A DNA stretch of 64,000 nucleotides, from the NCBI GenBank assembly GCA_015680905.1, contig CM027378.1, positions 1,550,001 to 1,614,000 of the forward strand. The letters are read 5' to 3'. The stretch comes from Coptis chinensis (taxonomy: Eukaryota; Streptophyta; Magnoliopsida; Ranunculales; Ranunculaceae). Both the position numbers and the translations under genes were made by a program. The notes under the pieces are model-generated. The model was not told where the DNA came from. It was given only the letters and a program-made list of their open reading frames with translations, and made no database searches. Positions 46,847 to 57,072 of the stretch are shown here, piece by piece (position 1 is the stretch's first letter; the number at the start of each line of letters is the position of its first letter).

Positions 46847-49090
46847 ATGGGTTCCGACAACGAATACGTCTATAATAACCAAACGCGATGGAGTGGTGAC
46901 GGTGAGGAAGAAGAAAACAGTGGTAATAGTGCATACGTTTGGAACAATCCCATTGGTGATCTAGATGATGACCCAACCACTTCTGGAGCTGGAAATCAGG
47001 GAGCTGAGGCTGACGATCCATTGCTGCTTCAATATCAGCAAATTTATTTTGAATTTCCTGCGGAGGCTATTGATGTCAGCCATCTTAGGCCGGTGTCTAA
47101 GAGATTTCATGATTGGCATGTCTCAAGAGTTGTTCTTGAACAACAGGTATGTATTTTAATTTCATATATTAGTAGTAGTAGTAGTTAATTTTAGTAGTTC
47201 AATACGTACATTTTTTTTATTTTTTATTTTTTTAATTTTAGTTTCATTTTGCGTACATCAGAGATGTGTTATGTATCAGGTTCGGGCACTCCACGTGCTC
47301 TTAAGACGTGGTGGGATGATATTAAGAAAGTTGGTGCACTTGACCATGTTAGAGATGCAATTTTAGCGACTCCCTTTGCTCATCTAGTTGACATCCCTTA
47401 CAATAAGACTGACATTCAGGAAGTTATTAATGGTTTAGTTGAGAGATGGTGGGATAGTACACATACTTTTCACTTCCTCAGGGAGAGTTGGGCTTCACTC
47501 CATTAGATTTTTGCATGATATCTGGTTTGAGTATAGCATTAGGTAATCCGTTGAGACGTAGCACTGAATTCCAGAGTTGTGCCCAAATGATGACTTTCTT
47601 CCCTTGTCTGACCGAGGAGTCATATGACAGTGCTGGTGTTAGGATTTCTGGTATCAAGGCTGCATACATTACACCGTTGACTACTGATTTAGGATTGCAG
47701 TTTTTAATAAATTATTTGTAACTTGATTCTGATGATGGTCAAGCACATGTTGATGAGTATGTAAGAGCTTTCTGTATGTATTTGATGGGAGTTTTCTTTT
47801 TTCCTTCTGGCCATTCCACGATTAACTTGGGGTATCTAGCCAACTTTGAGCACTTGCATGAGTTGGGCGGTATTGATTTTGGTGGAGCCATATACTGTCA
47901 TTTGTTGCGTTGTTTAGATAGGGTATCTCGTGACCGGTGTTGTGTTGTCGATAGTCCCCAGATGGGAGGGTTTGTCATTCTCTTAGAGGTATGGTTTTAT
48001 GAGTATTTCCGTGCTGCAAATCTTATCCTCACAGAGTATACCGATGAGAGGCCTAGACTCAGGGCTTGGCACGAACCTCGTCAAGCTCATCTGACCAGTG
48101 AGATCAGTCATAACATAACTTCTGTCCGAACCCAGATCGAGCTTAGCACACAGGCTTCTATTGTTTGGAGGCCTTGGAGGACATCTGTGCACATCGGCAC
48201 GAATGACTGTAGATATGCATTGTTCATTTCTCATAGGAGGATGATATTCACTTGTGGGAGTGATATGGAGTGGTATTTAGGGGATAGATGTTACAGACAT
48301 CTCACACCATACTTTGGTATCCCCCCTGATCCGCCTACCCATATATCAGAGGCTAAGGACATGACATTAGAGCAAGTGATCGAGAGTAACGTGCATTGGA
48401 CTTGGCTACAGGCTTCTGACCTAGTTACATTGTAGACTTATGAACAGTACTACCGTTACTGGTTTAGGGTGTCTATTGGTCATTTGTTCCTAGCTGTAGG
48501 TCGTACAGGCAACATTCATACGGTTAGCAATTTGGGTGTCAGACATGAATTCTAGATTGGCCAGCCATCACAGCCGACGTTTCAGCATGGACCTGTACAC
48601 ACATTTGTTCTAGCGCCAGATCCCCCTCAGTCAGAGTGGCCTTGGGTTTTCAATTTGAGCGATCCGAGTGGCCAGACGATTTACCAGCCCATTTCTTCTA
48701 TTGATGACACTCGCGTCGTACAGTTAGAGCCTGACCTTGGACATCTATATTTGGTAATTATTTTTATTGGTTTTGGTTTATTATTTTTGTTTATTATGAA
48801 AATGTCATAAATTATTAATGAATAATTATTTCAGGATGACCTACGCATGAGATATGAGACAAGCATTCGTGTAAATGATGGCTTGCGCTCCTCGGTATTC
48901 GCCTACAGTGTTGAGAGAGAGAGACTTCTTTCCCAGGCTCATGTGGATTATGATGATTTGCAACGCCAGATTGATGAGTTATAAGATTAGATTGATCGCA
49001 CAAGGGTGAGTTCATCACAACATGGACAGACGGAGAGTTCAGCACAAGGACAGTCGAGGAGGAGTTCACGGCAGAGGAGGCGTATGTAGG
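46847..49090 (+). pseudogene. Plant mobile domain (MAIN-like) protein gene, decayed
   Basis: Exon 1 (46847-47146) begins MGSDNEYVYNN, is acidic, and ends at a clean donor (CAG|GTATGT). Exon 2 onward (from about 47242) encodes KTWWDDIKKVGALDHVRDAI, the LVERWWDSTHTFHF and GELGFTPLDFCMISGL segments and a long C-terminal domain to about 48760; a last exon (48835-49090) is Gln/Ser/Arg-rich. WWD...FTPLDF.MISGL is the signature of the PMD family (PF10536, MAIN/MAIL-like), linked in plants to silencing and meristem maintenance and also found in transposons. One frameshift near 47480 and stops near 47721, 48435, 48555 and 48982 show decay. The exon 1-exon 2 phase also does not fit. It lies divergently oriented towards the SANT gene inside the same TIR element. 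Confidence 0.75.
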
Positions 49091-49314
49091 ACAGTCGAGG
49101 AGGTTGTTGTATGACAATTATTATTATGTTGTGTGATTTAGAATTGTTCATTTGATCATTTTGATATGTTCTAATTTACTTCCTTTGATTTAGCAAATGA
49201 ATTGCAATTTTTATTAATAGAACGACAACTAATACATGAAACATAAAATAAAAATAAATAAATAAAAAAGACAACTATTACATATCACCCTTATTACATA
49301 CTACTAGAGTTACT

Positions 49315-50386
49315 CTAGTTATCAAGCCAGTCATCATTTTCTTCATCATTGGCTTCTTCGTCGTTGGAAGCTTCATTTGTACTACTTGCTCCAGCCTTTT
49401 TTTTTTCATATTTAGCTACAATTGCATCTTGTTTTAGCTCTAAAACCCTTCGCAAACGAGGATTAACTTTGTCGAATGACATTGCCAACAACCTAGTCTC
49501 ATTTTTCTCCTCTCTAACATGGAGTTTTTCTTGCTTCAAAAATAACTTTTTGTGTGTCTTCTCTTGCTTCAATTTCATCATACTTTGAAATTGCCCATTT
49601 AGAATCTCTTCTTTATTTCTTCGACTTTCTTTAAAAGCTTCAAGAAATTCATCCATATTTTTAGCAGTGGATGCAACATTACCCTCGACAGTGGAAGCAA
49701 CTTTCTTGTTCTTCTCAATTTCTTTGCTCTGCTTCCTACCGATCGACCTCTCCAAAAAACCTTCGGTACTGCTAGGATCGTATTCCGAGTACAATGAAGG
49801 TGAAGGGGTAGAGTATGGCGTTGAAGGGGTTGGGGTTGAGGGTGAAGAATCGAAACCTTCAACATCTCCGGATCTTGCTTTCTCCTTTGGTCTTAGAGCA
49901 AGCGTTTCGTTGCGTAACTGAGTTCTTTGCCACTTTGGCGTAATTTTGACTAGATTATAACAATCTTGCCATATCCATGGTTTTCCAGTAGTAGCCGCAT
50001 AAGTTGTTGCTGCGTCTAAAAGCTATGTTTATTAAAAAAAAAAAAAAAAATCAAAGTAGTATATAAAACGAAGTATAAACGAATCTTACAATGTCTTCAC
50101 GTCCCCACCCGCTTGGAGGTTGTTCTTCAAGCTTTCTTAGTATAGCATGATATTTGTTGAAGAATGGTAAAATAATCGACCAACGTTGTGAGACTCCCTT
50201 CTACTTATGGTTGCGATCAAAACCTTGAATTTGATTCATCCTAACCATAATTCGTTACCAATAAACTTGTCCCGATTGATCATTCCCTACTATAGGATCT
50301 TCTCCAATCTCAATCCACGCTTTAGTAAGAGCAATATTTTCTTCATTTGTCCAACTTTGACCCCTTCCTTGTTTTGGTTGTGACAT
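49315..50386 (-). pseudogene. SANT/Myb-like protein with NAM-associated C-terminus, decayed
   Basis: It starts at ATG 50386. Residues about 10-45 (SWTNEENIALTKAWIEIGED) are the SANT/Myb-like DNA-binding helix set. QQRW-like residues and a PPSGWGREDI stretch follow, then an intron (about 50032-50090, GT-AG on the minus strand). The second exon has KPWIWQDCYNLVKITPKWQ, a Pro/Ser/Thr linker, and a Lys/Glu-rich helical tail ending in acidic residues. This order is that of the accessory Myb-like protein of plant PIF/Harbinger elements, often annotated as GST-T3-like. Two in-frame stops in exon 1 (after QVYW and a little further on) disable it. It would help the transposase bind or enter the nucleus. 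Confidence 0.75.
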
Positions 50387-50869
50387 TGAGAGTGTTGTCT
50401 GTGAAATGGTTGAGAGTGTTGTGTGTGAAAATGAAGAAGGAGATGAGTGTAGATATATGGATGTAGAAATCCGGCCGTTTTTTGCCCGTTTTTTTCCCGT
50501 TGGAGCACGCGACATTATGAGTGGCGCGCGACAGTGGTAATGGCGCTCAGTAGTTGTGGTCAAAGTTAAAAAAGTGGGGCGACATTTGTACTGGCGCGCA
50601 ACATTACTATTGTCACTCCGCATCCGCATCTAAATTGCCAAATTTGAGAACAAGAATGCGAACAAACAGGTGATGTGACCATGAATGATCGAGGCCACCT
50701 AGAGATGGAATTTCGAGAAATTCCAAACTTTTTCTTTAACATGAAGAAAAAGGCAGGTTATACTACCACCTAGAGATGCTCTAATATACAATTTTTGGCA
50801 CTTATCATCAAATATAGAAATACCCGTCAAAATTATTATTGATGGTTAGTAACCGTCAAATTCCGCCCA

Positions 50870-51739
50870 GGTCTTCTAGGGCAACAGAAAAAATACCTCC
50901 ATATCTATTAAACACTACGTAACTAGAAAAAGAAGAAGTAAATAACGCTAACATGATATTCAATTGCAATATATAAAACCATATTATAAACTTCTACCTC
51001 ATGGTCGGGATGATGGAATGATGGGACTAGCTAGTAACTAACAAACATGAGAACACCGTGAATAACAAGAATCACGAAACTCTAAACAGTGGCTTCATCT
51101 CCTCCCTTGAAGCAGAAGATTAGTTCTTCCACATAAAAGGTACGAAGAACGAGAAGAAGAAAAAAAGAAGAATGTAAGAACAATGAGACTAATTAATGAG
51201 ACTTGACCAGTAAAAACTTAATATCTTATTATTAATCTCTTTGCCTCAAGTTCTGGATACCAAGAAGAGTGAATGGGCTCTAGAAGCATCTAAAAGCATG
51301 GGTTTTTGGGTCTAGTTTCTAATTTCATATTATGTTTAATTTCCAATTTGATCTTGGACTTGTGGTTTGTTGGGCAAGTCGTACGTCTGGACGCATGGGG
51401 TGCAGTAATCTTTATTAAGTATGTACATCTTTTGGTTCATCTTTGCGGGCGGCTTTGGTCCAAACAATGAGTCTTGGGCTCCCAAATAAGCTTTAAAACA
51501 TGTCTAGGTCCATTCTTTTCATTAGTTCATAAACCTTGGGCATTTTCCGTAATAGTCCATGAGCTCCATGTCATCTTTAATGCTCCAAATAGCCCCCTTT
51601 TGCCCCTTTAACTACAATATATATTTTACAATTGTCTCTTTTTTACTTGTAAAGTCACAAAATCTAACTAACAAGCATCTTTAGTCCACTAAGTGGGACT
51701 AACAAAGGGTGTAATTGAGGGTTAGAGTAATACTTATCA
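50870..51739 (-). repeat. LTR fragment of the copy A/B family
   Basis: It ends (plus strand) in GAGGGTTAGAGTAATACTTATCA-like sequence, matching the LTR end at 4915-4940, and contains the shared TTCATCTCCTCCCTTGAAG hairpin block at 51091-51123 and AATTGCAATA repeats at 50960. Similarity fades left of about 50870, so the inner part is missing. No internal region is attached. It is old, judging by the many differences. Confidence 0.75.
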
Positions 51740-52317
51740 ACAATCAATGTGCATATCAAATGGGTACGTGCAATAAGTGTGCATACATAATGGGGTATAT
51801 GCCCAATCAATGTGTGCGCAACCCACAGGGGTATTAAAGGAATGAAAATATCATAAGGGTGGAGATGTATGCACCCACCGTATTGATGATTGAACCCGCT
51901 TTATCACTAAACCCACTAATTATATATATTGCACCCACTTTATTTTTAAACCCACAAATTTTCTTACCTAATTCTTAATTATTCTCTTCATCGAAACAGT
52001 AACTTTTAAATTTTAACGAATCCTCCATATTAATAGAGTGCGAACTAAAAAAAAAACGCTTGAAAATTGAGTTTCTTTGTTTTATCCAAACCAATTTTAT
52101 CCACATTGATATTCCTGAAACAAATAGAGAACATTCAAACTTTAAAACACTCGAAAATCAAAATAACAAATGAATATTGAGATGTTATCGTGAAAATTGG
52201 TGAGTGACATTTTCTAAAACTAAATTTAGGGAGTCCAGTTGATGAGGAATATATGATGAAATTAACTTGATAAGTTGTGCTAAAGATGGTAAAATTAGAT
52301 CATATCTATCTATTTAT
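51740..52317. other. Intergenic stretch
   Basis: AT-rich, with a short run of tandem-like CAATCAATGTGCATA/CAATAAGTGTGCATA units at 51740-51815. No gene seen. Confidence 0.5.
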
Positions 52318-52713
52318 CTCAAGTGGAAATTTTATTGATAACGATAACGAGTTTTACAAATAATTAAGACAAGTGTGCAACAAGTTGTGCTTCGAGTTCT
52401 TTTTGAATGACAAATCCTATCATTCTAAATACAAACTCGTTAGAACCATCTGTCATTATGTTATTATCCATAACTTTCTGCAATCTCTTAAGAAGCTCAA
52501 CTGATTGTTGCCAAAAACCGAAAGTGTCGAAACTGAACTGAATAAAACAATGTTGGTTAGCCACTTAGCCCTACAAGCCTCCGATCCTCATATTTCTCTC
52601 TCTTTCCTGCCGCTGCTCTATTAGCTGCTTCTCCCAAGGCCACCTCAAAGACTCCATTCCCAAGCCCTACCAGTGGAGAGGCTCCCATCACATCAACACA
52701 CGCATGCTTCCCC
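52318..52713 (-). mobile_element. 5'-truncated non-LTR retroelement tail, first copy
   Basis: The minus strand holds the last part of the coding region (HCFIQFSFDTFGFWQQSVELL, then KVMDNNIMTDGSNEFVFRMI) and a short 3' end finishing CACTTGAG, followed outward by an ATAAATAGATAGATATG-type tail. It aligns with 52737-53100 at about 85-90% by eye. Only about 400 bases are present, as expected for a 5'-truncated insertion. Confidence 0.7.
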
Positions 52714-52736
52714 TCATTTTATTTATTTATTTTTTT

Positions 52737-53780
52737 CTCAAGTGGAAATTTTATTGATAATGATAACAAGTTTTACAAATAATTAGGACAAGCGTGCAAC
52801 AAGCTGCGCCGCAAGTCCTTTCTGAATGGCAAATCCTATCATCATAAATACAAACTCGTTAGAACCAGCTGTCATTACGTTGCAGTCCATAACTTTCTGC
52901 AACCTCTTAAGGAGGTTAACAGATTGTTGTACCAAGAAACCAAAAGTGTCGAAACTGAACGGAATGAAACAATGCTGGTTAGCTCTACAAGCCTCCTTGT
53001 GTTTCTCAATCTTCCATGCCGCTGCTATATTAGCTGCTTCTGCCTACCTCAAAGACTCCATTCCCAAGCCCTACCAACGGAGAGGCTCCAGTTACATCAA
53101 CACACACATGCCTCCCATAAAACCAACTGTAGATCAATACATCCGCAGGCCGAAGTGTAGATCTTCCCTCACTCAGATCAGTGCGAAAATTCACGGGAGC
53201 CTCTTTCTTCACTTGTACTTTAGCCCTCCAAAATGTATCACATAAAATATCTCTGACATGATCATGTCGGTATTTGAAACCTGGAAAATATCTACAATGT
53301 GCTGCATGGTTCCCAAAAGCATCTAGTCTACTTTTTTTGCAAACAGGGCATAGACCACCATCAGAGTACAAAGGAATCATGAGACGGTACCGGAGAATAG
53401 AACGATATATATATACTCCACCGGCGACATACGCTGTCTATGCCCCTCCATCAGAATAGCAAGTACAAAATTCTTTGCATGTTCTGATTGCAAGCATCCA
53501 ATAACTGCTTTCTGACGAGCAGATAACACAAACTCCCTCTCAAGACCAGCAACAATCTTACCATAGAACGCTTCCGCCAAAACTTTTTATGGTTTTGAGG
53601 GGACGGTAACATTCACAGCCATAGACCTGTGGTCAAAATCGGGTAGACAGAGACTCAATGCATTGCTAGCAACATTAAGAATCTCATCCAAAGGCACTGT
53701 GCCACAACTCCTAAGAATGTGGTTCTGAAGCTCAGAAGTTTGACAACGGGAAGCCGCAAAAGCAAAAGTAGAGACATCAG
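52737..53780 (-). mobile_element. 5'-truncated non-LTR retroelement tail, second copy, with RLE-like domain
   Basis: The minus strand encodes a protein C-terminus. The order is an N-terminal segment (SRCQTSELQNHILRSCG), a RQKAVIGCLQSEHAKNF stretch, then a CPVC-x8-FGNHAAHC zinc cluster, RHDHVRDIL, EAPVNFRTDLSEGRSTLRPA and CVDVTGASPLVGL. A Cys/His cluster followed by an RHD and a PAD...CVDVTG pair is what restriction-like endonuclease domains of non-LTR elements show. The 3' end is followed by an A-rich tail (minus strand AAAAAAATAAATAAATAAAA-like, 52714-52736). The frame is interrupted near 53380 and at one codon near 53595. No RT is left. Confidence 0.65.
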
Positions 53781-54354
53781 TATTTTTATTTTTATTTTTT
53801 TTCTCAGTAACTTAACACATCAATATTCTATTTAATTAAAAGAAAGAAGATGACAATTTATCCAAATTCCAAAGTGGGTGTCATCAACAATAGTAGGTAT
53901 ATTTTTGTCAATAGAGCTTAAAAGGTTTTAAGTGGGTTTGGTTATCAATATGGTGGCTGCACATATTACCACCTTATTGGAAAAATGACCCGATCAATAT
54001 TATTTGTCATTGGAGGTTATTTTAGCGTCACATATGGTTTTTTCGATTATTTTCACTTGGAATCTATCCTAATAGTTGGTTTCAAAACCGGGTCATCCTT
54101 AAAGGTAATTTTAACATGAAAATGGGCCTCTAGACCAATTTCTTGAAATATCAAAATCCTAAAATTCCAAAACAATTTTGCTTGAAACAAATGGAGGCGT
54201 AATTTGTTAACAACTTCCATATTGAAAAAAAATGGAAAACACTTAATAATCCAAAAGATCAACACACGTGACCAGAAGTTCGAATAGATTTGTCATTTCA
54301 CATGAGTACATAACTTAATTATAATTTCCTTATAAAAAAAAATAAAAAACTTAA
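53781..54354. other. Intergenic stretch 3' of the dioxygenase pseudogene
   Basis: T-rich sequence at 53781-53805, then AT-rich DNA without gene. It contains the presumed 3' untranslated sequence of the dioxygenase gene. Confidence 0.5.
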
Positions 54355-55011
54355 TTATAGTTTCATCTTATCCAATAAGCTCTTACCATCAACCTTAATA
54401 TTACTTGAACGTATCAAGTAATCCTCATAATCGATGGTCTTGTACTTCACACCATTTTCTTTCACAAGATCAGGTAGAAGCCCAGTTTTAGTGCCATATT
54501 CTGGGTCATGGAACGCCTCAATTGAGAGGTGTTCCTTGTCCGTGTTAATGACAGCCCTATGCTCAATGCTCTTGTATATCCCATTGCTCATTATCTGCAC
54601 ATGAACAAATGAACGAACAATAGTACATCACAAAGTGATAATTTAAATGACAAAATATTTCCTTTGTTGATTAATAGTTTGAATACCTCAATTACATCAC
54701 CGATGTTAACGACGAAAGCCCCTAAAATGGGTTTAATTCGAACCCATTTTTCATCTTTCTTGATGTGCAGTCCATTTACTTCATTGACTTGAACCAAAAG
54801 AGTTAAGCCAACAGCATCAAAATGTGGAGAAAGTCCCAAAACCTTCTCTGCATGAGGACATGGAGGGTAGTAATTCATCCTCATGGTTTGAATACAGTTC
54901 TCAACAGGCTTCATCAATATTTCTGATTCAAGTCCCAAGTTTTTAGCCATCATTCCTGTTAGACACATTGCAACTTTTTGCAGCTCCATTGAGTATTTCT
55001 CCATTGTTTCC

Positions 55012-55839
55012 CTGGAACAAATAAATGTACAAGGTAATTGCCAGAGTAGAACAACAAAATACAGACGGGCTGGGTTGGAACACTTCGGCCCTCAAATTAT
55101 TTATCCATCAGCCCATATGTGTTGAGAGCCGGCCAATACCTTGAATTCCTAACTCCTTACCTGCTCCTTGGCCCTCTCGAGAGGGGCTTTGGGTCGGGCT
55201 TACCTTCTTAGAGCATCTTTAGGAGAGAAACTAAGAAAATACCAAATATTTGAACCAAACCAAATACCAAACCAAAAAAACATCAACCAATTTCAGGAGC
55301 GATATCAAATAGTTGACATCAAATGACGCGGTTTTGGATAAACCTCACCGTATAGCCCACGCAGCTTTCGCAAAACCACGCCACAGAAGCCCACCTTAGA
55401 AGCCCAAGCCCACGCGGTTTTCTAGAAACCGCACTATGTGTCACACATAAACTTTCTTCTTTCTTCTCTTTTCAAATCTCTCGCGTGGTTTTCACAAAAC
55501 TGCGTGATTGAAGCCCACACTCTAGCCCAAGCCCATGCGGTGTTCAAAAAACTGCGAGAAAGATTTGATACAGCACCAAAGCAAACACCAAATTTTGGCC
55601 GATTTGGTGTTTGCTTTGGTGTTTTTTTAGTGTTTTCATCAACATGTGATTCTCTTGAAGATGAAAAAGCACCAAATTATTGAAAATTTGGTGTTTGATG
55701 CTAGGATAGTGTGTCACCTAAAGATGCTCTTAGAATTGGTTTAGCTAGATTTTTTTGTAAATTTAAAGTGAAAAAACAAGCCGGTTATGATTGCTGGAAC
55801 TCACTAGTTACTAAATTAGTGCAACATATTTATATTCAC
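55012..55839 (-). other. Intron 2 of the dioxygenase pseudogene
   Basis: The 828-base intron is bounded by GTGAAT and TTCCAG. Most of it (55211-55729) is a Harbinger-type MITE, so the original intron was about 300 bases. Confidence 0.8.
55211..55729. mobile_element. PIF/Harbinger (Tourist-like) MITE in intron 2
   Basis: Perfect 13-base terminal inverted repeats GAGCATCTTTAGG, flanked by TTA on both sides (55208-55210, 55730-55732). It is 519 bases with no transposase. Inside are further inverted motifs: GCGGTTTT and AAACCGC pairs, and ACCAAATTTTGGCC. The first seven TIR bases are the same as in the 46598-50781 element. Confidence 0.88.
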
Positions 55840-56019
55840 CTGAATGAAGTGGGACTAGTAGGCCAAAATCTCATGTTTCTTTCCTGAACTGGTTTGGTAA
55901 TTAGGAAATGCATGTCCGCCCAATCCAGCTTTTGCTCTTCAGACGTAACAAAGGCTTGGCCATAACCTTCCATACCGTTGGGTAGCTGGCTATAAGCGTT
56001 CTTCTCCTTGAAAGGAAGT

Positions 56020-56868
56020 TGATAAAAGGGAAAACGATAGTTTTACCTACGCATAAGGGATGAAACTCAAATGTAAGTAAAACTAAAGCTGATTTACGCT
56101 AATGTATCAAAATTTTCTACACTCTCGATGCTATTGTAATAAGTGGAGTAGAGAATTCGTTCCACTCCTAGTTCTTTAGAATTCACGTTAACTACAATAA
56201 TCAGTCTATCAAAGTCAATGAGAGTAACGATGGAAATTATACTTCGATGGTAAAAATACTAATCAAGATGTTATAAATTAAATTACGGTAATTCAATACT
56301 AAATCGGTGATTTAGCTAATCCAATTATTCTAACTTATGTTATGACGATTCAATTCTAAGATGCTAATATGGGAAGGAAATTAGGAGAATTTGATTCCAC
56401 ATTGATTCGACTTAATAAACTAGCATAGAATTTGTTATGAACCTAATCTTTACGTTCTCACATAAGATTTGGTCGTTCTAATCCCTAATTATTCATGGCA
56501 ATCTCTACCAAATAATAACTAGCATGTGAAGCAATCAAACCCATTCTCATAGTGAACTAATTACTTTCTAGAGTTGAATAGATTATCACAATGATGTCTA
56601 TACTAACACAATCAAGTTTTCATCAAGGCTTTCTCAAACCCCTTTAATAGAGGTTTAGCCTTGAATCATTATACTATCATTTCTAACACAAGAACAAATA
56701 GAACAACTCATTATTGAATAAATGATTAAACTTTATAAATCTAATTTAACAATAGTCTAAGAATTCAACTGAATTTATGAAATGAAAGTGCAACCTTCAT
56801 TTTCTCAATAACTGAATTTATGAAATGAAATTCAACTGAATTTATGAATTTAATAACTGAATTCAACA
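56020..56868 (-). repeat. Solo LTR of the element C type inside exon 2
   Basis: It is flanked by identical five-base duplications GAAGT (56015-56019, 56869-56873) and has TG...CA ends. Bases 56020-56755 match the reverse complement of the 3' two-thirds of the element C LTR (TTTACCTACG end, GGAACGAATTC block, hairpin-like block at 56621-56660). The remaining 110 bases are short repeats of TTCAACTGAATTTATGAA and do not match the start of the element C LTR, so this LTR is rearranged at its outer end. No internal region remains. Confidence 0.78.
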
Positions 56869-56941
56869 GAAGTCGGAAGAAATCCTCAGTGTCAACCTTC
56901 ATTTTCTCAATCAGTTCTTCTCGTACTCCATGGTTGATCAA

Positions 56942-57072
56942 CTGCTCAAGAAAGTGCATCAAAACTACAGTGTGTTTTGAGAAACGATCGACATTAAGTA
57001 TAATGTGGCAAATGCGTAACAATGCTGATAGTTAATCAAGACAATTTTACATAATGAAACTACAGTGGGTGT
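56942..57072 (-). other. Remainder of intron 1 of the dioxygenase pseudogene
   Basis: It starts with the acceptor CTTGAGCAG (minus strand) and runs to the hAT insertion. Its last eight bases are the hAT target duplication. Exon 1 is not seen beyond it. Confidence 0.6.

Larger units (their letters stand above)
46598..50781. mobile_element. PIF/Harbinger-like element carrying PMD and SANT/NAM genes
   Basis: The termini are inverted repeats starting GAGCATCTCTAGGTGGT (46598 on; reverse complement ending at 50781) and the element is flanked by TAA on both sides (46595-46597, 50782-50784), the three-base target type of PIF/Harbinger. A left-end plus-strand gene (46847-49090) encodes a plant mobile domain protein. 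A right-end minus-strand gene (49315-50386) encodes the SANT/Myb-like partner with a NAM-associated C-terminus typical of plant Harbinger elements. No DDE transposase is visible in 4.2 kb. Both genes are decayed. Subterminal GCGCGACA-type motifs occur at both ends. A MITE with the same first seven TIR bases lies at 55211-55729. Confidence 0.75.
54355..56941 (-). pseudogene. SRG1-like 2-oxoglutarate/Fe(II) dioxygenase, disrupted
   Basis: Three exons are readable on the minus strand. Exon 2 (56941-56874 continuing at 56019-55840) begins LINHGVREELIEKMKVDTED and runs through KLDWADMHFLITKP; exon 3 (55011-54687) holds NYYPPCPHAEKVLGLSPHFD and VNIGDVIE; exon 4 (54594-54355) holds IMSNGIYKSIEHRAVIN and ends DGKSLLDKMKL. 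Splice sites are canonical (CAG|GTGAAT, TCCAG|GGA, GAG|GTATTC, TGCAG|ATA). The iron ligands HxD and the later H are present, but the RxS motif that binds 2-oxoglutarate reads HLS. A solo LTR splits exon 2, and exon 1 is not in the window. Relatives oxidise plant secondary metabolites; the substrate here is unknown. Confidence 0.88.
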
